Assembly (NCBI GenBank): GCA_023101725.1
Contig: JALJCO010012619.1
Coordinates: 124,001 to 188,000 of the forward strand
Length of the DNA: 64,000 bases
Direction: 5' to 3'
Source: Atherinomorus stipes
Taxonomy: Eukaryota; Chordata; Actinopteri; Atheriniformes; Atherinidae
Part shown: piece after piece, positions 13,101 to 24,200 of the stretch
Layout of the letters: each line of letters begins with the position of its first letter
Position numbering within the stretch: the stretch's first letter is position 1
Notes under the pieces: generated by a model
Told to the model about the DNA's origin: nothing
What the model saw: only the letters and a program-made list of their open reading frames with translations
Databases searched by the model: none
Made by a program: the position numbers and the translations under genes

Positions 13101-13731
13101 TTAATTCACCTCAAAATGCTTTTAAAAATCAGCTGATCAAGTTCTGGTTTGTTTTTCACATTCCTTTCCAGCAAAAACAATATATTTGTGCAATAATTTT
13201 AAAAAGAATTTCTAAAATTAATTCTAATCATATGAAAAAACAAACATTTAAAATCACAAAGGAAGCTAAACGAAGCACCAAAAGAGGTTTTTCTTGCTGG
13301 TACACACTCTCAAAACTTTCTGGGAAAGTAATAAATGCCATCAACTAATTGAGTTGGTATGCTGATCATTTTTGATTGGGCCAGGCTAGTTTAGCTGATT
13401 ATATTTGCTCAGTCATGCTAAAACTGTATTATGCGACTCCAATCATTATGCAAACAGCTGGTGACACTTGATTCAGCATTGGGCTGGCTCTGCTACAAGT
13501 CAGAACAGCCTCTTTCTTGTTAAGTGCAGCACACAGACCTGTCAATATGAGCTGTAGCACGTCTACACTGGCATCATTATTATGTTCAAAATACATCCGT
13601 TTGTGTTTAACCACTTCATGGCTGACTTTATCTACAATTATATAAAAACAAACAAGGTTAAAATTCTGGGGAGAAAAATGACAAACAGGAACTAAATAGA
13701 ATACAACTGAACATGAAATATACTAATAATA
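10196..13731. other. Intergenic DNA, no gene supported
   Basis: Several open frames of 60-96 codons occur but none shows codon bias, splice context or a familiar domain. About 11343-11740 is CT/GT-rich with phrases such as CACCTGGTTTCTG and CACCTGCTCCTCGTTAG, which resemble a common fish retroelement tail or LTR fragment; I cannot name it. A T-tract lies at 11070-11088. Confidence 0.4.
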
Positions 13732-14036
13732 TCCCAGCCAGCATTTCCATGAGGGGCCTGTATGGGTTAAATTTGGCTGCATATGAGGGACCCAATTGGG
13801 TTTGTCCACGGTTTTCATGGTGGCCCCACCTGTGTTTTCCCATGTGGGCTTCCACATATGGGGCCCATGTAATCTCAACTATGAGATCTGCAAATTTGCC
13901 CAGTTCAAGCCCATGCCTATAGGCTAGATGGGCAAACACAGGTGGAGCCACCATGGAAACCATGGACAATCCCACTTGGGTCTCTCATATGCAGCAAAAT
14001 TTGAACCCAAATAGGCCCCACATGAAAATGCTGGGA
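13732..14036. mobile_element. Long hairpin (foldback) element
   Basis: The left arm, about 13732-13840 (TCCCAG, GCATTTCCATG, then a GGCCTGTATGGGTT core), is repeated inverted at about 13930-14036 with roughly 85-90 percent identity over about 105 bp. The loop between is about 90 bp. Nearly the whole element can therefore fold back on itself. Both strands carry an open frame of 69-105 codons because of this symmetry; neither looks coding. It resembles a MITE of foldback type. A clean target duplication is not obvious. Confidence 0.8.
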
Positions 14037-14220
14037 GATCAATTATAACTAGATAATATGAAAATAGACTCATAAATGAGACTGAATGATAAACAAATAA
14101 CATAAATGAATGTGATAAAAAGAAATGACATAAACTACTGTAAAGGCCACAGAAGTGGTTTGTTGCAAATTTCAGCAGGCTCGAGGGGTTTTATAGTTAA
14201 TGCTCTGGTATCGCTCCCTC

Positions 14221-14255
14221 AAAAAAAAAAAAAAAAAAAAGAAAGAAAGAAAGAA
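14221..14255 (+). repeat. PolyA tract followed by (GAAA)n
   Basis: About twenty A residues are followed by GAAAGAAAGAAAG. It may be the tail of a retroposed sequence, but the 200 bases upstream show no recognisable SINE or processed gene, so I call it only a simple repeat. Confidence 0.8.
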
Positions 14256-14436
14256 AACATATTCAACCTGCTTCAGTCATGCGTGTATTTTTTCCAGCCT
14301 CCAATGATTTTAGCTTCCATATGTTTATAGTTACCAGTTCCTGGAAATTCTGCTGGTCAGCTCGACCACAGCTAAGCTGCAACCACCCACCACTTTGCAT
14401 AATGACTGCTGGTGGTCTTTACTGTTTAATGGGGGA

Positions 14437-14520
14437 GGGATAAAAATATCTATCTATCCATCCATCCGCTTCTCCTGACAGATTGCAAGGCCTGCTCCAT
14501 GACCACCTGGGATGGATCTG
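14437..14520 (-). repeat. Possible LINE 3' tail fragment
   Basis: The run of CTATCTATCCATCCATCCGCTTCTCC reads on the minus strand as GGAGAAGCGGATGGATGG, the kind of tail that ends L2/Rex-type LINEs in fish. The adjoining body is too short or diverged to confirm. Confidence 0.4.
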
Positions 14521-15674
14521 GCGCCTCCTCTCAGCAGGAGGCTTTCTTATCCTTTATTTCCTAAATCCTCACCAAATCTCAGTGAGATGAGAGGAGCCTC
14601 CCCATGAAGGAAATACATTTTAGACTTGCATTTATAATTTCTCTCAATTGGTCATTACCCAAAGTTTATGGGCGTGTGTGAGGGTGGGTAAACTGAGAGT
14701 TTTGGCCTTCAGCACAGCTCCATCATCATCACTATAAGTTCACATCACTGCAGGAGCTTCACAAAACCTGTTGTTGATGTCCTTTTTTTTTCCATTATAT
14801 GCAAAGAAGAAGCCAAAATGGTTTAAGTCCTCAGCCTAAGATACTGCAGATTATCTTCCTCCATCTGAGGGGACCGAGCTACTATACCCTTTTCTTGAGA
14901 GTAAAAGTGAGCTACATCAATCCCGTCTGTGACAATCCCAAAGTCCGGCCCATCCACCAAACAGGCCTGACTCACTGCAGGACATGTCAGCACAGTTGTC
15001 AGGTCACCTCAAAATCAGCATGCACCCCCAAGAAAAGGATGATGACTCATCAATCTTTGTGAACTGATGGGACTCAAATGCTTTTTGTCATAAGAAAGGC
15101 TATATAGGAAGTTAAAGGGTTCTAGTGGGCACAAATCTATTCAGATCTTTGTAAAATTAAGTCCATTCTTGGACTACTTATATTTTAATTTTGAACTTTA
15201 AAAAAATATATTGAATTGTACTGTATTTTATCTTGTTTTTAAACTGTTCTTTTATATTTTAATTCCTTTATCTTCTGACATGTACAGCAGCTTGAGTTTT
15301 CTGAAAAGCGCTGTACAAATAAAATGTGTTTATTATTCAAACAGAACACCTATCTGCATAATGTACAGTATATAAACATCTCTGTAGTGTACAGTAAGTT
15401 AAGCTATTGTTGGATCATTAGTATAAAACCTCTCAATCCTAAAATCGCATTTGTGCCGTTTTACTTTGTTTCAGAGTGTGTTTACACAGATTGAACAGAG
15501 GTGGTGAACACGGAGGAGTGTGAGTTGACTGACAACATTCCTGTGTGTGCCTCTGGTGGAGAGGCAAACTTTGTGAATGTATTTAAAGGGGACTCTGTTT
15601 GACCAGCTGTTGTGTGGCAAATAATCTGGAACTTTGGGGTCTTTCTTTCTAACTACTACAATTTTACATTTGCT

Positions 15675-15690
15675 TATATATACATATATA

Positions 15691-15728
<38 letters not shown>

Positions 15729-15755
15729 ATATACATACATAAATACATACATTTT
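15675..15755. repeat. TA/TG dinucleotide microsatellite
   Basis: Alternating TA repeats run into (GT)n and then into imperfect ATACATACATA repeats. Frames through it read as alternating Tyr/Ile or Cys/Val and are not coding. Confidence 0.95.
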
Positions 15756-16802
15756 AAGCTCCATTAATTTTGACTGCATTTTCTACGCTTTACTCATCAG
15801 TCTGAGACTCAACTGCAATGTTTTTTATGCAGGATTTGGCCAAATTTCCCAGTCGTGTTCGTACTCTGAACATTAGGTAGTCTATACACTGCTCTGGCTA
15901 ATGTGACAACAAAAACAAGCAGCAGCCTTTTTTTCTTTTACCATACATTTTGTACACTATGTTTTGAAATGACTTTTTTTTTCAAAGATGACATTGATTT
16001 TACTGGTCTGGAAATACATCCATTCTCTTCTGTCTCCTAATTATCCAGCTAGCTGTGATCCAGGCAGCCAAAATGACAAATGCAGTTGACATTTAGGAGC
16101 TGTCCACTAATGGACATGGTCACTGAACCTTAGCAGCAACAAACAACTAAACAATGCTGAAAACGTCCTTTGGTTTTATACCTCTAACACTAATTGCTCT
16201 TCTCTGAAATATAATTATTCTTCTGTTTTATAATGACCTCAGCTTCCTTGTGTCTTCATAAATCTTTGTATCTACTTTTGAGTTGAAAAGTGATTATGAT
16301 ATCTGTTCCCTCTTTTTTAAAGCTCTGCTAGAAAAACATTATGCTGCTTCCACGGTTTGAAACAGCAGCATTTAACCCTTCAGGCATATAACCTGACAAA
16401 CCAGCTGAACTTACTCTGTTCATATACATGCACTCTCACGAGCTTATGTGCAAAGGCATGAGCATGTGCATGAGCAAACTCAGACTTGACTTACTGTAGG
16501 GCTATGGAAAGTTCCTTGAAGGTTTAGTTTGAAATCTTTTAAAACAGACCGAATCAAGCTGACTAAGCCAAAGTACAGCTGTACTTTGCGGCATCATGTA
16601 ACTAATCCAGACATGCTGACTTTTCTGCTCAGGCAGATTACTTGTTTAGTAAATTAATCCCTTTCAGAGCAAAAATGACTACTGACTAAATACTGTATAT
16701 AGTCATATCAACAATAGGAAGGAAAAGATGCATTAGTCCATGATTACATCAGAAAACTCCAACTGGTCAAAGTAAACATTACCTCTTTGTACCGTACTGT
16801 AT

Positions 16803-18185
16803 CCTTCAGCTTATCTGGGATTGGGTCGCGGGGGCAGCTGCCTAAGCAGGGAAGCCCAGACTTCCTTCTCCCTGGCCACAGCTGCCACCTCATCTGGGGA
16901 GGATCTCAAGGTGTTCCAGCTGGGAGATGTAGTCCCTCCAGCGTGTCCTGGGCCTCCCCCGGGATCTCGTCCCTGTGGGACGTGCCTGGAACATTTCACC
17001 AGGGAGGGGTCCAGGAGGCATCCTGACCAGATGCCCGAACCACCTCATCTGGCTCCTCTCGATGCGAAGAAGCAGTGGCTCCTCTTTGAGCCCCTCTAGT
17101 GGACCGAGCTCCTCACCGTATCTCTAAGGCAGACCCCGGCCAGTCTGCAGCGCAACTCATTTCAGCTATTTGTACCTGCAATCTTGTTCTTTTGGTAACA
17201 ACCCACAGTTCATGGCCATAAGTGAGGGTAGGAACATAGATCGACCGGTAAAACGAGAGCTTCGCCTTCTGGCTCAGCTCCTTCTTCACCATGATGCAGA
17301 GTCTACATCACGGCAGACGCCACCGATCCGTCTGTTGATCTCCCGCTCTATTTTTCCCTCAATCGTGAACTAGACTCCGAGATACTTGAACTCCTCCAAG
17401 ACCTCACCCCCGACCCGGAGAGCACACTCCATCCTTTTCTGGCTGAGGACCATGGTCTCGGATTTGGAGGTTCTGATTTTCATCCCAGCTGCTTCACACT
17501 CAGCTGCAAATCGCTTCAGCGAGAGTTGGAGATCATGACTTGATGAAGCCAACAGAACCACATCATCTGCAAAAAGCAGACCCAATCCTGAGACCGCCAA
17601 ACCAGATCCCCTCAACACCTCGGCTGTGCCTAGAAATCCTGCCTATAAATGTTATGAACAGGATCAGTGACAAAGGGCAGCCTTGGTGGAGTCCAACCCT
17701 CACCGGAAATGGATTTGACCTACAGCCGGAAATGTGGACCAAGCTCTGGCACTGGTCATACAGGGACCACATGCACAAGGGGCCCGGTGCTCCATACTCC
17801 CAGAGCACTTCCCACAGAAGTCCCGAGCGAACACAATCAAACACCTTCTCCAAGTCCACAAAGCACATGGAGACTGGATGGGCAAACTCCCATGCCCCCT
17901 CCAGGACCCTGAAGTGGGTGTAGAGCTGGTCCACTGTTCCACGACCAGGATGAAAACAACACTTCTCCTCCTCAATCAGAGATTCAACCATCCGGCGGGA
18001 TTTCCTCTCCAGGAACCCTGAACAGACTTCACCGGGAAGGCTGATAAGTGTGATCCACCTGAAGTTGGAGCACACCCTCCGATCCCCCTTTTTGAAGGGG
18101 GGACCACCATCCCAGTCTGCCAATCCAAAGGCACTGCTTCCAATGTCCACGCGATGCTGCAGAGCCGTGTCACCCCCACAGCTGA
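16803..18185 (-). mobile_element. 5'-truncated non-LTR retrotransposon (LINE), frameshifted
   Basis: On the minus strand the stretch encodes the middle and C-terminal part of a reverse transcriptase. About 17640-18180 carries the finger and palm region (PGRGTVDQLY, FVDLEKVFD and GLHQGCPLS motifs). The catalytic FADD box lies at about 17562-17573 in another frame, and a KSETMVLSQ segment follows, so at least one frameshift splits the ORF. Downstream, 16803-17370 holds the C-terminal region ending in a GRPRTRWRDYISQL-like stretch. The 5' part is missing, as is normal for LINE insertions. I place it in the L2/CR1/Rex-like group without certainty about the clade. It is inactive. Confidence 0.85.
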
Positions 18186-19579
18186 AAACTAATTTGTGGT
18201 GGCCACATGAGTCAGAGAGTAAAAGAAGACAAGAAGAATACATGACAGCTGTGACGGTGATAGAAAATGACTGTTATTCCACCTGTAGATGAGAGCTGAA
18301 GCTGAGGTATGTGATCGTTTTAGTTCTCTTGTTTGTTTTTCTGTCCCGTCAGCAAGATTATGTAAAGACTTTGAATTAGAATTCCGTAACTTGCTTGAGG
18401 ACAAGAAAGAACCCATTTGGTGTAAATTCAGCTCACCCTCTGTGAAATCTGAGCTAAATAACTGATGACAGACAAAATACGGCCTTTTTTAGCTTCATAA
18501 AAAAATAAAAAAATAAATAACGATGCATGTGTAACTGGGTTAGATGCACAAGGTAGAAATAATTTCTTTGTCCATATGAGTAGAACTTCTTCAACTGACT
18601 CAATAGCTGGTGGACATCTCTTTGAAACTTGGCATAAATGTTCAATGTCTTGTGAATCTTTATTTTCATAATGAATTTTACTTAGTTGTCTTATTTCTTA
18701 TTCCGCTCAACATCAACATGATCTTTCTCCTTAAATAAAGTTGACCATTGTGACCAACTTTTTTTGCCAAACAATATCAAAGCCAATGAGGTAACAACAG
18801 TAGCAAGGAGCACACAAAGAGTGTTTTCATCTTTATGTTGCTGCCTTATTGACAACCTGGAGTATCAAACCTTCATGTTCTTTAATAAAATGTTGCAGTA
18901 TATTATGCCTTACAAATTAGCAGAAAAATTACTGGTCTGCTGTTTGCAATTTCTTACTTCTCCAGCAATATAATGCAGCATCCCTGTTGACAAGTGATGA
19001 AAAAACTCTCATTAATGTGCTAACTTCAGCATGCTAGCTAAGATGAGTTAACAGCATGTATTGTTCTGCAACTTAACCACTTACATTGCACTATTAGGTG
19101 CTTTTGTTCTAAACTATAGGACACTGTAACTTGTAATTATGAGCTAAATATAGCACAACTGTATGGGCTTGAACATTTCATTCATATAACTTTTCATGCC
19201 AAATTGGCAGTTGTGAAAAATGTTTAATACTCACACACAAATTCATTCATAAGCACAGGATACACATGCAGATCTGTCATTTACAAAGCTGTCAAGGCTA
19301 TAAGCCTCACTAATATTTCATGTCAGAATAGCTGTGAAAAAGGTCTGCCGTAAGGTGTAAAATCACCATGCTCAACGTGAAAGCATTAGTGGCATGTAAA
19401 GGCTCTGGTTTTTGAGGAGCCAAGCTGCAAGCCTTCAAGCAAGACTGAGATGTTGTATAACGTTAAATCACTCTGTGTGCAACGGCATCGCTGAACAATG
19501 AAATCAGTATTCAAAAATTAAAACTGTTCTTACATCTTCCCGTTTCTGTAGATCATATCTGATGTTTCTCCTTACCAAA
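18186..19579. other. Intergenic DNA, nothing recognised
   Basis: AT-rich sequence without repeats I can name or coding signals. Open frames of 69-75 codons here are consistent with chance. Confidence 0.5.
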
Positions 19580-20450
19580 AAGAAATATTCCTTAAGTACA
19601 TGTCATTAAGTATATTCAAGTATACTAAAGTATATCCCCCAAATGTACTTTTATTTACCAAGTACACTGCTATCAGTGTACTACCAGTATACTAACAAGT
19701 GTACGTCTTGGGACTAAATTGGCCCAATTTAAGTATTTGAAAAGTATACTTGTAAGTATACTTAAAGTAATCTTCTGGTATACTGTTAGTGTACTTGTAC
19801 TAAAACTTCAAGCTTACTTTTACTTTTGAAAAGTACACTTTAAAGTATACTGAAAGTATACTTCTAGGCATACTGTTAGTTTACTCGTACTAAAACTTTA
19901 AGCTTACTTTTTTCTTACAAAGTACACTTTTAAGTATACTAAAAGTATTCTTCTATGTATACTGTTAGTTTTTTAGCAGTAAACTTCTCAATGCCCTTTT
20001 AGTTTAAGAAAGTAGACTTTTAAGTACACAGAAAGTGACCTTTTAGGTTTGCTATGAGTTTGCTGATATATACTTATAGTCCACTGTTTAGTGCTTAAAA
20101 ATACATTTTCAAATATACTGAAAATTGCTTTATTATACTTCTACTCCACCTTTAATGCTGAGCAAAAAAAAAAAAAAAAAAAAATTGCAAAATTTATGTC
20201 AAAAATAGATTCAGGTGTTTTATTTTACTCCATCAAATGGTCCAGTAACATTTAAACTCTTAGTATCAAAGAAACCAGTATGTTTGAAAATGCACTATGA
20301 TTGTACTACTATTAAAGTATATTGTTCAAAAGTTTAAATATAAGTATAGGCTAAATATGTTAAACGTCAAGTATACTTATAAGTAAGGGCCAAGTAAACT
20401 TTGTTAAGTATATTTCTGATAAGTATATAAATAGTAAACTTAAAGTAAAC
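19580..20450. repeat. AAGTATACTT-rich repeat tract with 90-bp tandem units
   Basis: The tract is filled with variants of the palindrome AAGTATACTT and the related AAGTACACTT. Between about 19711 and 20070 the variants lie in tandem units of 89-90 bp: starts at about 19711, 19801, 19891 and 19980 share the order TAAAACTT, AAGCTTACTTTT, AAGTACACTT, AAGTATACT, CTTCT, GGTATACTGTTAGT. Identity falls from left to right. A 20-base A run is at 20164-20183, and looser palindromic sequence continues to about 20450. It is non-coding and lies about 0.8 kb upstream of the next gene's promoter. Confidence 0.8.
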
Positions 20451-21211
20451 TGTCTTATTTAAAGTTTAAAATTAGTATAGCTACTTAAAGCATACAGTAC
20501 TTGCATAATACTACTTTTTGGTAAGGGGAGAAATAATTGTGTGCAAACAGGAGAGGAAAACATTTTTTCCCTCTTAATTATGCATGTACTGTACTGCTCC
20601 TCAAGAAGTTGGAGACAATGGGTTCTTACAGTCGATGCAGTCCAGGGGTGGTGGGTAGACACGTGTGCATTATTGTGTGTTCTCTGCGTGACACATGCAC
20701 AAACACAATGGCAACTATTCTGTGGCTTTGTGTTTTTAATGAATTCAAAAACAGTTGACAGAGGCACTTTATGCGAGACTGGCTGTATTTGTTAATCTTT
20801 TTTTTTTTTTTTTCCAGTGAAGGGTTTTCAGTGAATGTTTGCATGCAGCTAACATTATAAAAATGTTAGCTTTTATTTTATTCTTAAAGAGGAAAACAAA
20901 GTAGAGAAAGTAACACTTGAACATGACGTGTTGGTGCCATGTGTTTCATGAAGTATTCAAGACAGTTAAATGTGGCACACTGTAATCCCACATACCCCTC
21001 TGTCTTTCTCTCTCTCTCTGCTTTGATGGAGTGGTTACATAACGTCCACCATACACTGTACAGGAGCTTCCCTACGGCTGATACGCCTCTGACAGAGCTG
21101 TCGTGCGCATGCAGGAGTCCCTCACTGTCGCTCTCTGCCTACCCACGCCCCCATTTCTCATCCCAGTCCTCCCATAGGTTCGATGCAAAGGTAACAGAAA
21201 GTCAGAGGGCT

Positions 21212-21218
21212 TTATAAA
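21212..21218 (+). promoter_or_regulatory. TATA box of the acidic-protein gene
   Basis: A TTATAAA box stands about 80 bases upstream of the ATG at 21295, so transcription would start near 21240-21250 and leave a leader of about 50 bases. The leader is pyrimidine-rich (TTGCTGCCTGTTTCTCTCC), and the ATG context is CACCAAAATGC, an acceptable Kozak match. The region just upstream is more GC-rich than its surroundings. Confidence 0.6.
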
Positions 21219-21294
21219 CATCCACTTCCCTCGTTCTGTCTTGCTGCCTGTTTCTCTCCTTCGCTCATCCGTGTTCCCAGCAGTGCGCACCAAA

Positions 21295-24200
21295 ATGCCC
21301 AGCAAGAGGAAGAAGAATAAGCGTCGCATGAGGAGGGTGGTAAGTAATAGCGAAAATGATTTTTTCCCTCCCTTTTTTTTTTTTTTTAAAGTAGATGTTT
21401 GTTTTAACGCCACTAAAAGTGCATCTCTTCATTCATACTCTAGGGAGATATAGGAATTCTACCAAAATACAATAATAGAAAGTGCTGATAATGTTGATTT
21501 ATGTTGAAGGAAAGTCTTATGTTTGCATCAGTGATGCATTTAAAATGTAGACAAACAAAAAGGAGTCGAAATTGAAGTGAGTGTTCATAGGTTTTGCTAT
21601 TATGTCGCTTGGTTGCGCACACGCACACGTTGCCTGTGCGTAAAGTGGCTTTATGAATAAAATACACCCGCTGTTTGGAATTTATACAACCAAATCTGAG
21701 CTTCACACTTTGCTTTTGTGCAAAATAAAGATTTATTTATTTGTTTGTTTAATAAATTCTTTGTTTACAATTCTGGTTGGAGACGTCAGGGTTATATTTT
21801 TTGTAAAAAGTAAAGAGTGCCGCTTTCTAAGGCCCTCCTAACCAAACTGTTTTTGTTTTGTTTTTTGTTATTGTTTTGTTGGCAAACAAAGATAAAATAC
21901 ACGGTGCATCACATCACATTATAGTGTCTTAATACTGCAGTTATGCTTAAGCATGATTCAATATGTTGAAGCACCATCGCCAGTTGCACGGTGATTTACG
22001 CGACTCCTGTCTCATTCCCACTCTTAGGCAAAGGGAAATTTCACTTTTGAACATTGAGTGCCCAAAGAGGAGAGGTGGGTGTGGCAAAGAGGGGAGGGGT
22101 ATGTGCTGAGTGAAAAAAGTCACACAGAAGCTCCATTTTCTCAGAGGGCAAAGGTTACCCCATCACCCAACACCTCTCACTATGTTCTTTCGTCATCTCC
22201 AAATAATCAATTCCATTAATGTTATTTTTTTTATTTCAGCTTATTTCACTTAAGCATCAACTGAATCTCTCCAGCCACGTGGAAACTTCTCAGTATAGAC
22301 CTGTCTCTTGTGGCATTTTTTTTTCTCTGTTCCCCCCCTCCCCGATCCTTTAAGCCTCGAGCCAATCAGTCTTTGACACTCAACACCATACAACTGTATT
22401 TGGTAAGGTGTTGACTGGAGGAATGTCTTGCATTCACTAGAGTGGAATCTGCACAAACTGTTTTATTCTCTCAGAGACTGAAAGTGACACTTAGATTAGA
22501 AAGGGTCCTGAGGTCATTTGCAGCTTCATGTTATCACCAGTTCCTCCACAGATATCAGACCAGTGCAAGACAAGGAGTGACAATGACACCGAGCTGAGTG
22601 CTGCTCTTTGAGTGTCTTTCTCCTTCATTCAGTCTGAGGAAGACAGTCACCAACTTTGATTGATTTTAAATGTTGCATTAGTCTGATGTCAGGTTTACAT
22701 TGCAAGATATCAAGCTTTGTGTTGATATAGATAAAAGAGGGGTTGTTTTGACGGTGGCTAGCTGGACAGCCATTGACGTATGCTCTTATACACAAGCACT
22801 TTTGGCTTACAGCCTTGGTCTAGCAATGCCTAACTGGCTGTCGGCCTAACAAAAGCATTTTTGGGGAGTGATTGTAACCTGATTATAACCTGATTATGAA
22901 GTGATTAGGCCCACTGTCTGGCCCGCGGGGCACCCATCAGTGCTGCTGACTCGCACGGTTTCCATTCCCGCTTCACCAGACCTGTCAGAACCGCTCTGGT
23001 TCAACTAATTAGCTCCCATTATCTAACTAGCTTTGCAGGGCCCACTCCCAGTTACCCCCTCCCTCCAGTGGTCTGCTCTCCTAAAACCTCCCTGAAAGCC
23101 TGAGGGGGTTTTGTCCAGAGTTGAAAAACATGTTGGACCTGGCTGGGATGGCATGCCCGGTATTCCTGTAGAGAGGAGTGTGCTAGAATGAACCACAGTG
23201 ACAACACCAGCCGTATCTGCAAATGATAAGGGCCTCAGTCAATTTTAAACCTCTTAAAACTCCCATTTAAACCTGTCTTTGTATTTAACCATCATCAGAT
23301 AGCAGTGAGTCTTTAATACTCACATATTTCAGCTCCAGAATATCCTTAAGAAAGATGAAGTTTCACATACTTATTACCTTTAAGACTTTAGAGCTGAGGT
23401 GCAATATAGAAATTAGAAATTAAATGAACTGTACCGATTAATGTGTTAGAATTAGTCACAAATGTAGGATTAATGCATTAAAAAGAAGCTTGAAAAATGT
23501 GTTCCACTATAATGACAATACTATAATCATTAATCCTTGTGTTTTTTGTGTTTTTCCATCTTGCAGCTAGCCCAAAGGATAGCATATGAGGAACAAAATG
23601 CAGCCAACCCACCTATCAAAGCCAGCCCAGGGATTGCAGTCAGCGCACCCCCATCAGCAACCCCCAAGAAAACAGCTAAAACCGCAGCACGAGTTCAAGA
23701 AAAGATCCCACAGGCTGTACCAGTCCCCATTAAAGACACCCCAAAAGTGGAACCAAAGCCTATTGTCAAAGAACCTGTTGTAGAAGCCATCCCAGCTGAG
23801 GTAAAGACACCAAAACCAGAAGCTGCGTTGGTGGAACAGTCTCGCGCAGAGGTTGAAATTGTTCTGACACCAAAGCCAGAAGTTGTGTTGGTGGAAGAGC
23901 CTCAAGAAGAGGTTGAGATTGTTCTGGCTCCAAAACCAGAAGCTGTGTTGGTGGAAAAGTCTCATGAAGAGGTTGAAGAGATTGAAGCCCACGTGGAGGT
24001 TGAGCCCCCAGCACCTGTTAGTGAAGAGGCACCAGTCATTGAGACTCCACCAGTGGAGCCCCCTACAGTTGCTGAAGAACAGGAAACCAAATTTATCCTT
24101 CCTGAAACAGAACCAGTCATTGAGGTAAGAGTGTTTCTATATACTGATGTGAACGTTGACTGAAGGGCAAAAGTGTTTGGTCAATCTCCTGCAGACTTTC

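Noticed and set aside
17540..18292. Plus-strand frames of 80-127 codons over the LINE
   Set aside because: They are antisense shadows of the minus-strand reverse transcriptase, with no independent motif.
23654..24014. Minus-strand frames of 82-112 codons over exon 2
   Set aside because: They are complements of the repeated Glu/Pro/Val codons; the plus frame has splice sites and continuity with ten other exons.
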